Of a stretch of 59,189 nucleotides of DNA, positions 45,889 to 53,422 are shown one piece after another. The notes beneath the pieces are model-generated. The model was not told the DNA's origin. It ran no database searches and worked only from the letters and a program-made list of their open reading frames with translations. The stretch covers positions 1 through 59,189 of the forward strand of contig JADLEL010000135.1 of the NCBI GenBank assembly GCA_020846145.1, read 5' to 3'. The DNA is from Pirellulales bacterium. GTDB lineage: Bacteria > Planctomycetota > Planctomycetia > Pirellulales > Thermoguttaceae. Within the stretch, counting starts at the first letter, position 1; every line of letters starts with the position of its first letter. The translations under genes were made by a program, and so were the position numbers.

Positions 45889-46608
45889 ATGATCGATAAC
45901 ATGAAAGCGGAAGAGATCCTTGACGAGTTGAAAAAACTCGGCTCCGAAAACATCAAAAAAGTGTTGCGCAACCACGGCGTGCAAGAGCCGTTCTTCGGCG
46001 TGAAGATTGGAGACCTGAAAAAAATTCAGCAGCGAATCAAGAAGGATTATGAACTCGCGCTGGAACTCTACGACACGGGCATTCACGACGCCATGTATCT
46101 CGCGGGCCTGATCGCCGACGATGCCAAGATGACCAAGCGCGACCTCCGAAAATGGGCAAATAACGCAAAGGGCGGCGGGATCGAGTCCGCCACGGTCCCC
46201 TGGGTAGCGGCGGGAAGCCGCCACGGATTCGAACTGGCGCTCGAATGGATCGAATCCGAGAAGGAAAGCGTGGCGGTCGCCGGTTGGACAACGCTGAGTT
46301 GTCTCGCGTCCGTCAAGGACGACGCCGATCTTAACTTGACCGAACTCAAACGACTTTTGGAGCGCGTGCGGAAGACGATCCACCGGCAGCCTAATTTCGT
46401 CCGCTATGCAATGAACAACTTCGTGATCGCGCTGGGCACTTACGTATCGGCCCTCGCGGATCTCGCGGAACGCGCGGCGATGCAGATCGGCCGCGTATCG
46501 GTGGATATGGGAAATACCGCGTGCCAAGTCCCCTATGCTCCGGAGTACATAAAAAAATCTCGCCGAGGCGGGGCCGTCGCCAAAAAACGCAAGACGGTGA
46601 AATGTTGA
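45889..46608 (+). CDS. AlkD-like DNA alkylation repair (HEAT-repeat) protein
   Basis: This 239-aa all-helical protein is of the DNA alkylation repair family (PF08713 type), which removes 3- or 7-alkylpurines or binds damaged DNA. The family core is seen in F-F-G-V-K-I-G-D-L-K-K-I, then H-D-A-M-Y-L-A-G-L-I-A-D and T-V-P-W-V-A-A-G-S-R-H-G, S-E-K-E-S-V-A-V-A-G-W-T-T, and a C-terminal K-K-R-K-T-V-K tail that could bind nucleic acid. An alternative start is M5 at 45901; neither has a good Shine-Dalgarno. It stands alone. Catalytic activity cannot be confirmed from sequence. Confidence 0.8.
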   Translation: MIDNMKAEEILDELKKLGSENIKKVLRNHGVQEPFFGVKIGDLKKIQQRIKKDYELALELYDTGIHDAMYLAGLIADDAKMTKRDLRKWANNAKGGGIESATVPWVAAGSRHGFELALEWIESEKESVAVAGWTTLSCLASVKDDADLNLTELKRLLERVRKTIHRQPNFVRYAMNNFVIALGTYVSALADLAERAAMQIGRVSVDMGNTACQVPYAPEYIKKSRRGGAVAKKRKTVKC

Positions 46609-46673
46609 ACGAGAGATTAAAATTATCGATGATTCGGGCGACCTCGCCGGATTCCGCAATTTTCGACCGGCGT

Positions 46674-47198
46674 TTACAGTGCCGGAGTATCGATATCCTC
46701 AGGAGGCACGTCGGGGGAGGCGTCACCGGATATTTTGGCCATTTGTCGCTGAATCATCCGTTGATGTTCGATTTCCTGATCGCGAAGTTCCGTAAAAAGA
46801 TCCTTGACTTGGGGGTCGGCAATGACGGATAAAGCCGACACATAAAAAGCCTCCGCCTTTTTTTCGCAATCCAGGGCCACTTCGAACGCATGGGGCGTGG
46901 ACATAAAAGGCCTCGGAGTTCCGTAATCGGGAGCTTCTACATCTTCCACCAGCTCTTTGTTCAAGCGTAAAGGAGTCGCGGCAAAAAGTTTCATGCGTTT
47001 ATCGCGCAGTTGCGCGGCATGTTTTGCTTCGTAACGAGACATCGTCTGAAAAAAATCGGCCGCGTCGCCCTCATAGCGAGAACCGAGCATATTGGCGAAT
47101 GTGACGTATCGTTCTTCGGCTTCCTCTTCGATCAGGACTGCCAGATCTAAAGCATCCATCAAACTCAATTGCGTAAAATCAATCGCCGTGTTGATCAT
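46674..47198 (-). CDS. Rubrerythrin/ferritin-like diiron protein
   Basis: This 174-aa four-helix-bundle protein probably has a diiron site and a role in peroxide or iron handling in the cytoplasm. Glu-rich helix 1 (V-L-I-E-E-E-A-E-E-R-Y), then Y-E-A-K-H-A-A-Q-L (ExxH), a third helix D-C-E-K-K-A-E-A-F-Y, and D-Q-E-I-E-H-Q-R-M (ExxH) supply the expected ligands. It lacks the rubredoxin Fe(SCys)4 tail of classical rubrerythrin. I chose the ATG at 47198 (TTAGGA upstream) over a TTG 39 nt earlier. It is transcribed toward the AlkD-like gene. Confidence 0.85.
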   Translation of the reverse strand: MINTAIDFTQLSLMDALDLAVLIEEEAEERYVTFANMLGSRYEGDAADFFQTMSRYEAKHAAQLRDKRMKLFAATPLRLNKELVEDVEAPDYGTPRPFMSTPHAFEVALDCEKKAEAFYVSALSVIADPQVKDLFTELRDQEIEHQRMIQRQMAKISGDASPDVPPEDIDTPAL

Positions 47199-47244
47199 GT
47201 CATTTCCTAAACCGATGCGTGTAATAGGCGAATTCAATAACCGT

Positions 47245-47309
47245 TATCTGCGCGTATCTGCGTCATCTGCGGATCACTTTTTCATCCGCAGATGACGCAG
47301 ATGATCGCA
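47245..47309. repeat. CGCAGAT-type inverted repeat at the 3' end of the GxxExxY gene
   Basis: The left arm ATCTGCGTCATCTGCGGAT and right arm ATCCGCAGATGACGCAGAT are exact complements around a T-rich loop, and additional ATCTGCG/CGCAGAT units extend both sides. The right arm encodes the last residues of the GxxExxY protein. It separates this gene from the ferritin-like gene and may terminate transcription. Confidence 0.9.
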
Positions 47310-47697
47310 GATTGAAGACCAGGCGTTTGTATTCCAGGCGGGATGCGCCAAAATTGATGAGCAAGGCTTTGTGCAAGCCCGATGCTTTCAGGTAGTTGAT
47401 CACTTGCGCCTCCTCGGTTCCCGCAATCTGCTTCAACGCTTTGAGTTCGACGATTACCGAACCGAAGCAAACGAAATCGGCCTTATAGAAGGTGTTCAAC
47501 GGCTCGCCGCGATAACGAATCGGCAGTTCCTTTTCCCGTTCGTAAGGTATTGCCCTGATCCGAAACTCCCGCTCCAAGGCTTCCTGATACACGGCTTCCA
47601 GAAACCCGCAGCCCAATTCGTTATGCACCGCCATTGCCGCGCCGATAATGGCATAGGTATCCGGATCTCTGTTGCTATCTGCGTCTATCTGCGTCAT
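47263..47697 (-). CDS. GxxExxY-family protein (PD-(D/E)XK nuclease-like)
   Basis: This 144-aa protein has the family signature [13 protein letters not shown] near residue 29, then [27 protein letters not shown] and [10 protein letters not shown]. The D...ExK pattern (Y-K-A-D-F and V-E-L-K) matches a PD-(D/E)XK nuclease core. Both gene ends are made from CGCAGAT repeats: the start codon lies in CAGATGACGCAGAT and the C-terminal [10 protein letters not shown] is encoded by ATCTGCG units. Function is undefined; association with repeats suggests a mobile or selfish unit. A truncated relative lies directly upstream. Confidence 0.75.
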   Translation of the reverse strand: MTQIDADSNRDPDTYAIIGAAMAVHNELGCGFLEAVYQEALEREFRIRAIPYEREKELPIRYRGEPLNTFYKADFVCFGSVIVELKALKQIAGTEEAQVINYLKASGLHKALLINFGASRLEYKRLVFNLRSSASSADEKVIRR

Positions 47698-47727
47698 CTG
47701 CGGACTCCTCCCGAATCATCCGCGGAT

Positions 47728-47846
47728 GGCGCAGATGAACGCAGATTAAAGACCAGGCGTTTGTATTCAAGGCGGGATGCGCCGAAGTCGAAGAGCAGGG
47801 CTTTGCGCAAGCCCGATGCTTTCAGGTAGTCGATCACTTGCGCCTC
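47728..47846 (-). pseudogene. 3' fragment of a second GxxExxY gene
   Basis: On the minus strand E-A-Q-V-I-D-Y-L-K-A-S-G-L-R-K-A-L-L, then [19 protein letters not shown] match the last 45 residues of the intact gene almost exactly. The nuclease-like core is missing. The fragment begins 8 nt after the stop codon of the FHA-sigma54 regulator and ends in CGCAGAT-type repeats that lead into the intact copy's start codon. Confidence 0.85.
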
Positions 47847-47853
47847 CCGAATA

Positions 47854-49878
47854 TCAGCCTTCTTCCCCGTTTTCCCCGTCTCCCAATCCATAGCGCCGGA
47901 TTTTTCGGTCAAGAGTCGAGCGCTCGATGCCTAAAATGCTGGCGGTTTTGCTCTTGTTCCAGTTGGTGTGCTTGAGCGTGCTGACGATGTGCCGGCGCTC
48001 CATGTCGTCCAACGACGTGGGGGCGAAAACCATGCCCGGTCCGGCAACGTCGGAATCGCCGGTGGTCGAAAGCGTCGTCAGCAGCAGGTCTTCCTCGTCG
48101 ATCTCGGCGGCGCGGCAGAGGACGACGGCGCGTTCGATGACGTTCTTCAGTTCGCGGACGTTGCCCGGCCACTGGTAGCTGAGCAATTTCGCGCGGGCTT
48201 CGGGGGTAATGCCTTGGATCTTGCGGCCGGTTTCGTTGTTGAATCGCTCTAAAAAGTATTCGGCCAACAGGGGAATGTCATCGGTCCGTTTCCTGAGCGG
48301 CGGCACGACGATCTCCAGCACGCGGAGGCGGAAGAACAGGTCGCGGCGGAAGCGGCCCTCGGCCACATCTTTTTCCAGATCGCGGTTCGTGGCCGAGATC
48401 ACGCGCACGTCGCAGGTGATGGGCTTATTGCCGCCCACGCGCTCGAAGGGATGCCCTTCCAATACGCGGAGGAATTTGGCTTGAATGGCGGGACTCATCT
48501 CGCCGATCTCGTCGAGCATCAGCGTGCCCTTGTGGGCGGCCTCGAACTTGCCGATCTTGCGGTCCGTCGCCCCGGTGAACGCGCCGCGCTCGTGCCCGAA
48601 CAACTCGCTCGCCAGGAGGTCGGTCGAAAGCGCCGCGCAATTCAGGCAGACGAAGACGTTGTCCTTTCGCGGGCTGTTGTAATGCACGCCGCGGGCGACG
48701 AGTTCCTTGCCCACCCCGCTCTCGCCGCGAATGAGGAGCGTGGCATTGCTGACCGACGCGCGGGAAATGGCCTCGGTTACCTGGCGGATGGCCGGGCTGC
48801 GGCCCACGATCTCGCTTTGCACGCCCAGCCGTTCGCGGAGCTGCACGTTTTCGGTGCGGACTTGGGTGAGGTTTTCGGCCAATTCCTGGCGGCGCTGCAG
48901 GTTCTCCAGGGCCACGGCCACGGTATCGGCCACGGCCAGCGTGAATTCGAGGTCGTCGGGATCGGGAGTGAGTTCCTGGGACGTGGAATAGAGATGGATC
49001 ACGCCGTACTTTTTCTGCCCGCGGCGGATCGGCGCGCAGAGCACGCTGGTGGCGAGGATTTCGCCCTGGCTGTCGCGGTTGCCCAGCGCGCTGTCGCCCA
49101 TCACGTTGCGGGCCAAGACGGCTTCGCCCTCGCGGAGCACGGTGGAAGAGAGAAAATTCGAGACGCGGTGGTATTGATGCTCGGAGGCGCTGCGGGCGGC
49201 GACGATTTCCAGATCGCCGCCGCGCGGTTCGCCGATGAAGCCGCGGGGCGTGAGCAGCACCGCGCCGGCGTCGGTTTGCGTGCCTTCGGCGAGGCCTTTA
49301 AGCGCGATCTCGGCGAGCGCGGCGGGATCGGGGGCTTTCGCCAGCTCGAAGGCGAGTTTGCAGAGTTTCGCGGCCGCGCGGCCCATCCGCGAGACGCTCG
49401 AATCTTGCTCTTCGCCCGGCGCGAGGAATTTCGTCTGGCCGCGGCGGTGGGTGATGGTCGTCGGTTCGCCGACCGCCAGCACGCTCGAGGCTTCGTCGCC
49501 TTCCCCGGCGATTTTTTCGCCCTTCTCGGCCGCCATCCGGCGGACGCCGCTGCCGCCATCGTTGAACGCCTCGGAGAGTTTGTGAACGAAGACCAGTTGC
49601 GTGTGGCCGATGCGGATCACGTCGCCGGGCTTGAGCACGTAATCGCCGCGGATCAAATCGGTGCCGACCACCGTCCCGTTGCGGCTGTCGAGATCGCGCA
49701 CGGTCCACTGCCCGCCGGACATGAAGACTTCGACGTGCGTGCGGCTGCAGCGTTCGTCCTTGATGACGATCTGATTCGTGGGCGCGCGGCCGACCAAGAC
49801 CGATTGTCCCGGCACGAGCCGAAAGACATCGCTCCATTTCGTTCCTTCACGGATGACCAAATACGCCAACTGCGACAC
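47854..49878 (-). CDS. FHA-GAF-sigma54 activator with Fis-type HTH
   Basis: This 674-aa enhancer-binding protein probably senses phosphothreonine partners and a small ligand. I chose the GTG at 49878 because GGGAGGGG lies just upstream; an in-frame ATG 57 nt earlier is less well placed. Domains in order are FHA (about 10-100, with V-G-R-A-P-T-N and S-R-T-H-V and R-N-G-T), GAF (about 165-310), AAA+ sigma54-interaction (Walker [15 protein letters not shown] loop, and V-R-E-L-K-N-V), then a Fis HTH ([12 protein letters not shown]). GAFTGA shows it can contact sigma54. FHA-linked activators suggest control by Ser/Thr kinases, abundant in planctomycetes. Confidence 0.9.
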   Translation of the reverse strand: MSQLAYLVIREGTKWSDVFRLVPGQSVLVGRAPTNQIVIKDERCSRTHVEVFMSGGQWTVRDLDSRNGTVVGTDLIRGDYVLKPGDVIRIGHTQLVFVHKLSEAFNDGGSGVRRMAAEKGEKIAGEGDEASSVLAVGEPTTITHRRGQTKFLAPGEEQDSSVSRMGRAAAKLCKLAFELAKAPDPAALAEIALKGLAEGTQTDAGAVLLTPRGFIGEPRGGDLEIVAARSASEHQYHRVSNFLSSTVLREGEAVLARNVMGDSALGNRDSQGEILATSVLCAPIRRGQKKYGVIHLYSTSQELTPDPDDLEFTLAVADTVAVALENLQRRQELAENLTQVRTENVQLRERLGVQSEIVGRSPAIRQVTEAISRASVSNATLLIRGESGVGKELVARGVHYNSPRKDNVFVCLNCAALSTDLLASELFGHERGAFTGATDRKIGKFEAAHKGTLMLDEIGEMSPAIQAKFLRVLEGHPFERVGGNKPITCDVRVISATNRDLEKDVAEGRFRRDLFFRLRVLEIVVPPLRKRTDDIPLLAEYFLERFNNETGRKIQGITPEARAKLLSYQWPGNVRELKNVIERAVVLCRAAEIDEEDLLLTTLSTTGDSDVAGPGMVFAPTSLDDMERRHIVSTLKHTNWNKSKTASILGIERSTLDRKIRRYGLGDGENGEEG

Positions 49879-50275
49879 GCGGCACCCCTCCCGAGAGTAC
49901 AGGAGATTCGCTATCCCGACAAGCAACTGTTGCAAAATTGCACACTTCTTTTAGATTACTTCCCCCGGGAGGCTTCGTGCAAGATGCAACTGCGATAAAG
50001 TTCGGATTTTTCCAGAAGAACCCCTATTATGGGTATTTCCGGCGATGAAAAATTGAAGTTCTCGCCGCGAATGGTAGTTCCAAGGCATTAAAAAACGGAA
50101 ATCAACTTGAAATTTTTGAATTATCGGTCGATTGCTTACATTCTTCCCACTCGATTATTTTCTTGCTATTTTTACGCATAGGGATTAGGCTATATCTACG
50201 CGAATAAAATGTAGAATTGTTGTCGTTGGTCGCCTTGGATAAACCATTCACCCCCTATTTATCGCGAGGGTTGTT
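49879..50275. other. AT-rich divergent intergenic region
   Basis: This 397-nt region separates the divergent FHA-sigma54 regulator and the DUF1598-like gene. It is AT-rich between 50040 and 50230. I see no repeat family and no consensus promoter pair that stands out. A hairpin-like CCTATTATGGGTATTTCC lies near 50024, but it is weak. Confidence 0.4.
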
Positions 50276-51628
50276 ATGTTGACTTTGCGTTCGACTCGAT
50301 TCGGTTGGTGGTCGTTCTTTTTGCTGAGTTTCCTGGTCATCGGGAGTAACGCGGGAAAACTGAACGCGCAGATCATCGACACCGGCATTCAGCGGGCGGT
50401 GGGCGGCGTTTCGATCGACGCCGACGGCTTGCTGGACGCCGCGCAACTCGACGCCCTGGGCAAATTGGCCGAACTGCGTTTGGCGGTGGCGGGCAAGACT
50501 CCGGAGGAACTCAAGGGCCTGGCGGAAATGCGGAAGGTTTCGCTCCGCGGACTCGAAGAAGCGATTACCGAATGCACCAAGAATCAGCGGCCGCTGCCCG
50601 ACGAAATCAAGTACCTCGCCGGCTTGCAGCGGATTTGCTACGTGTTCGTCTATCCCGAAGAAAGAGACATCGTGCTGGCCGGACCCGGCGAAGGTTGGAA
50701 GGTCGATGGCCGCGGCAACGTGGTGGGCCTTTCGACCGGCCGCCCCGTGCTGCAATTGGACGATCTACTGACGGCCTTGCGTTCGGCGATGCAAGCGGCG
50801 CAGGGAGGCATCCGCTGCTCGATCGATCCCACGCGGGAAGGCATGGCCAAGCTCAATCAATTGACGACCGCGAATCCCCGCGCCGACTTGAAGTCGCAGG
50901 AGGCCGCGTTGGGCATGCAGCAGATCACGGTGGAAGGCGTGCCCGCTTCGAGCCATTTCGCCCGCATCCTGGTGGCCGCCGATTACCGCATGAAACGCAT
51001 CGGCATGGGCTTCGAGCCTGCTCCCCGCGGCGTGAAGTTGCCGAGCTACCTGCAAATGCTCACGGGCGCGAGCGCGTCGATCAGTACGCCGCGCTGGTGG
51101 ATGGAGCCGAAATTCGAGGCGATTTCGAAAGACCCGTCGGGCCTGGCCTGGGAACTCCGCGGTTCCGCCGTGCAAACGCTCACGCAAGAGGACCTCTTCA
51201 GTGCCAAAGGCGAGCGGCAGCACACCAACAAGACCAACCAACTCGCCAAGCGCTGGGCCGAGATGATGACCAAGGAATTTCCGGCCTTGGCGGTCGCCGA
51301 GCCGGTTTTCGGCGAACTGCACAACTGCATGGAGTTGGCGGTCGTCGCGGCGCTGCTGGTCAAGGAGCGGCTGCCCGAAAAGGCCGGCAACAGCCTGCCG
51401 GTGCTGTTCGCCTCGACGGACGTGAAGACCGAGAAATATAACGCGCCCAAGCAGGTGGCGAGCCAGGCCAGCATGTTGAAAAAGGCCCGCGGCACGATCG
51501 TGACCGTGTCGGGCGGGGTGGCGATCGACTCCTGGATCATCGCCGACAAGGCCCAGCCCAGCGAGGCCGTGGCCGCGGTCCGCGCCAAAGCCGCCGCGAA
51601 AGAACGCGCTTCCTGGTGGTGGAACTAA
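50276..51628 (+). CDS. Exported DUF1598-like planctomycete protein
   Basis: The 450-aa product has an N-terminal hydrophobic signal (W-W-S-F-F-L-L-S-F-L-V-I, then N-A-G-K-L-N-A-Q). It resembles the planctomycete-specific DUF1598 family by recall of its features: S-I-D-A-D-G-L-L-D, L-A-G-L-Q-R-I-C-Y-V, D-D-L-L-T-A-L-R and P-R-G-V-K-L-P-S-Y-L. No enzymatic motif is recognised. The C-terminal 120 residues are helical with an E-R-L-P-E-K-A stretch. The gene is divergent from the FHA-sigma54 activator, which may control it (inference). No clear Shine-Dalgarno apart from GCGAGG about 11 nt upstream. Confidence 0.6.
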   Translation: MLTLRSTRFGWWSFFLLSFLVIGSNAGKLNAQIIDTGIQRAVGGVSIDADGLLDAAQLDALGKLAELRLAVAGKTPEELKGLAEMRKVSLRGLEEAITECTKNQRPLPDEIKYLAGLQRICYVFVYPEERDIVLAGPGEGWKVDGRGNVVGLSTGRPVLQLDDLLTALRSAMQAAQGGIRCSIDPTREGMAKLNQLTTANPRADLKSQEAALGMQQITVEGVPASSHFARILVAADYRMKRIGMGFEPAPRGVKLPSYLQMLTGASASISTPRWWMEPKFEAISKDPSGLAWELRGSAVQTLTQEDLFSAKGERQHTNKTNQLAKRWAEMMTKEFPALAVAEPVFGELHNCMELAVVAALLVKERLPEKAGNSLPVLFASTDVKTEKYNAPKQVASQASMLKKARGTIVTVSGGVAIDSWIIADKAQPSEAVAAVRAKAAAKERASWWWN

Positions 51629-51653
51629 TAAGATGTAGGGTGATACTAATAAG

Positions 51654-51739
51654 ATGTAGGGTGGGTCAAGCGCAGCGCGGACCCACCATTATCCGAATAA
51701 AACTCATGGCGGGTCTGCGCTACGCTTGTTCCACCCGAC
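51654..51739. repeat. Palindromic element, GTAGGGTGGGT-type
   Basis: GTAGGGTGGGTCAAGCGCAG with GCGGACCCACC on the left is mirrored by GGCGGGTCTGCGC and GCTTGTTCCACCC on the right. This is the first of three different palindromic elements stacked in 250 nt after the DUF1598-like gene. Confidence 0.75.
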
Positions 51740-51812
51740 TTTCGCGCGGAGCAATTCCCGGCGGTCCTCGGGCCGGACCGCCGGGATTGTTCTCTGCCCT
51801 TCTTCGCGAGAG
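51740..51812. repeat. Palindromic element on CAATTCCCGGCGGTCC
   Basis: CAATTCCCGGCGGTCC and GGACCGCCGGGATTG are near-complementary around the loop TCGGGCC, with partial outer arms CGCGCGGAG/CTTCGCGAG. It directly joins the element before and the one after. Confidence 0.75.
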
Positions 51813-51906
51813 TAGGTTATGCTTCAGCATAACAAAGGGAGTAGGTTATGCTTCGGCATAACAAAAGCAACCATCCACCAGGATGTTATGCTAAAGCATA
51901 ACCTAC
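51811..51906. repeat. Palindromic element, family H (GTTATGCTTTAGCATAAC)
   Basis: Three hairpin units occur: GTAGGTTATGCTTCAGCATAAC (split by its centre), GTAGGTTATGCTTCGGCATAAC, and GTTATGCTAAAGCATAACCTAC inverted. A related element occupies 55548-55660. Confidence 0.85.
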
Positions 51907-51982
51907 TTGATTTTTCTTCGCCGATCGTCCAAAATGACGGGGTTGTGCTTACCTCGGCAAACATTCAATCAATCATCGGCGC

Positions 51983-52285
51983 ATGGGCGAACAACTCTAC
52001 ATCCCTTCATTCATCGTGCGCGCGGCCGGTTTTTTAGCGGGCGATCGGGCGTTTATCTCGAACGGCGATCCGACCGATCCGGCCGCCATGCCGATCTGCG
52101 TGCTGTCGAAAGAGAAACCGCCCGGCGCGATGCACGACTGCATCGTCTCGAAGGATTGCCACCTGCTCGTCACGCTGACGATGTTGAAAAGCTGCGGCCT
52201 CAACGCCGACAATTTGGAAATCGACGGCAACGCCGGCCGAATCGTCATCCGCCGAAGCCGGGCCGCCGAATCGCGCGCCGGATGA
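51983..52285 (+). CDS. Small hypothetical protein
   Basis: This 100-residue protein contains C-V-L-S-K-E-K-P-P-G-A-M-H-D-C-I and a helix L-V-T-L-T-M-L-K-S-C-G-L-N-A-D. Base composition and codon use look coding, and no close shadow gene competes. There is no signal peptide and no family recognised. The upstream Shine-Dalgarno is weak. Gene boundaries are therefore tentative. Confidence 0.45.
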   Translation: MGEQLYIPSFIVRAAGFLAGDRAFISNGDPTDPAAMPICVLSKEKPPGAMHDCIVSKDCHLLVTLTMLKSCGLNADNLEIDGNAGRIVIRRSRAAESRAG

Positions 52286-52311
52286 AGCGCATTCGAGCCC
52301 TTCGAGCCCAA

Positions 52312-52403
52312 ATTATTCACAAAAGCGATTTGTAGAAGCGGCATCTTTGCCGCTTTTGCCTAAAATGCGGCAGGATGCCGCATCTACGATGTTTATGAAT
52401 CAT
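52312..52403. repeat. Palindromic element, family B copy 3
   Basis: ATTATTCAC, a GCGGCATCTTTGCCGC hairpin, a GCGGCAGGATGCCGC hairpin and ATGAATCAT. It is nearly identical in sequence and orientation to 29752-29842 and inverted relative to 2346-2436. It ends 20 nt before the methyltransferase ATG. Confidence 0.9.
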
Positions 52404-52423
52404 CCCATCGAGGGCTTGCGAGC

Positions 52424-53158
52424 ATGTCCTTATCGTCCGATCTGAAGACCCTGTATCGCATCGTCTGGAAGCGGGCCAAGGGACCGAACCACGCGGCGCG
52501 GATGGAAGATTTTTTCGGCCGCCAGGCCGCCGATTACGACGATTTTCGGGAGCGAATGCTCCGCGGCCGGCAGGAATTATGCGACCGGCTCCCCGCCCCG
52601 GAAAACGGCGTGTGGGTCGAACTGGGCTGCGGTACGGGACGCAATCTGGAATTCCTCGGCGAGCGGATCCATAAACTTCGCAAGGTCTATCTCGTCGATT
52701 TGTCGCCTTCGATGCTGGAGATCGCCAAGCAGAGGATCGCCCGGCGGGGCTGGACCAACGTCGAGACGGTCGAGGCCGACGCCACGCTCTTCCGGCCTCC
52801 GGAAGGTTCGGCCGACGTGATCGCGTTCTCCTACTCGCTCACGATGATCCCGCACTGGTTCGCGGCGCTCGATCACGCGCGGTCGCTGTTGAAGCCGGGC
52901 GGGACGATCGGCGTAGTCGATTTCTACGTTTCGCAAAAGTACCCGCCGCCGGATTTCGCGCGGCACTCGCTCTTTACGCGGACTTTCTGGCCGTTCGTGT
53001 TCCACATCGGCAACGTTTTCAACTCGCCCGACCACCTGCCCTACTTGGAACGGCGATTCGAGCGGATTCATCTTTGCGAAAGCCGGCTGAAAATCCCTTA
53101 CGTGCCGCTCCTCCGCGTGCCGTATTATTTTTTCGTCGGAAAGAAACCGGGCGAATGA
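52424..53158 (+). CDS. Class I SAM-dependent methyltransferase, BtaB-like
   Basis: This 244-aa enzyme transfers methyl groups from SAM. Motif I V-E-L-G-C-G-T-G-R-N-L-E lies near residue 65, then V-D-L-S-P-S-M-L (motif II acid), E-A-D-A-T-L-F and a S-L-L-K-P-G-G-T-I-G-V-V-D-F segment. The start M-E-D-F-F-G-R-Q-A-A-D-Y-D and the C-terminal P-Y-F-F-V-G-K-K-P resemble BtaB, which N-methylates the homoserine headgroup of betaine lipids. No btaA is adjacent. Alternative: a UbiE-like or other lipid methyltransferase. Confidence 0.75.
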   Translation: MSLSSDLKTLYRIVWKRAKGPNHAARMEDFFGRQAADYDDFRERMLRGRQELCDRLPAPENGVWVELGCGTGRNLEFLGERIHKLRKVYLVDLSPSMLEIAKQRIARRGWTNVETVEADATLFRPPEGSADVIAFSYSLTMIPHWFAALDHARSLLKPGGTIGVVDFYVSQKYPPPDFARHSLFTRTFWPFVFHIGNVFNSPDHLPYLERRFERIHLCESRLKIPYVPLLRVPYYFFVGKKPGE

Positions 53159-53226
53159 AAGGTGCGTAGAATGCTGTAATTGGCGAGCCGCCGGGTTTAA
53201 CCCGGCGCTTCGGTTAGAACCGCCGC

Positions 53227-53390
53227 GTGCCACTGCTGGCTTGTCCTAAAGGCGCTTTTAGAAAAAGATAGGTAGCCGCTTCCTAACCGCAGGCGTAAAC
53301 GCCTGGGCTAGGAAAAGATCATTCCAAAATCCAATTGGACAATCTTAACCAAACACAGTATCTCACTGCTGGACATGCCGGCAGTGGCGC
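53227..53390. mobile_element. MITE-like element with 20-bp terminal inverted repeats
   Basis: GTGCCACTGCTGGCTTGTCC at the left and GGACATGCCGGCAGTGGCGC at the right are complementary at 17 of 20 positions. The interior carries CTAAAGGCGCTTTTAG and an AGGCGTAAACGCCT hairpin and has no ORF. It lies in the gap between the methyltransferase and the GH127-like gene. Another hairpin GCCGGGTTTAACCCGGC precedes it (53189-53206). Confidence 0.7.
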
Positions 53391-53422
53391 CCCGGCGGCT
53401 CGCAATCGCTGAACGGCAGGCC

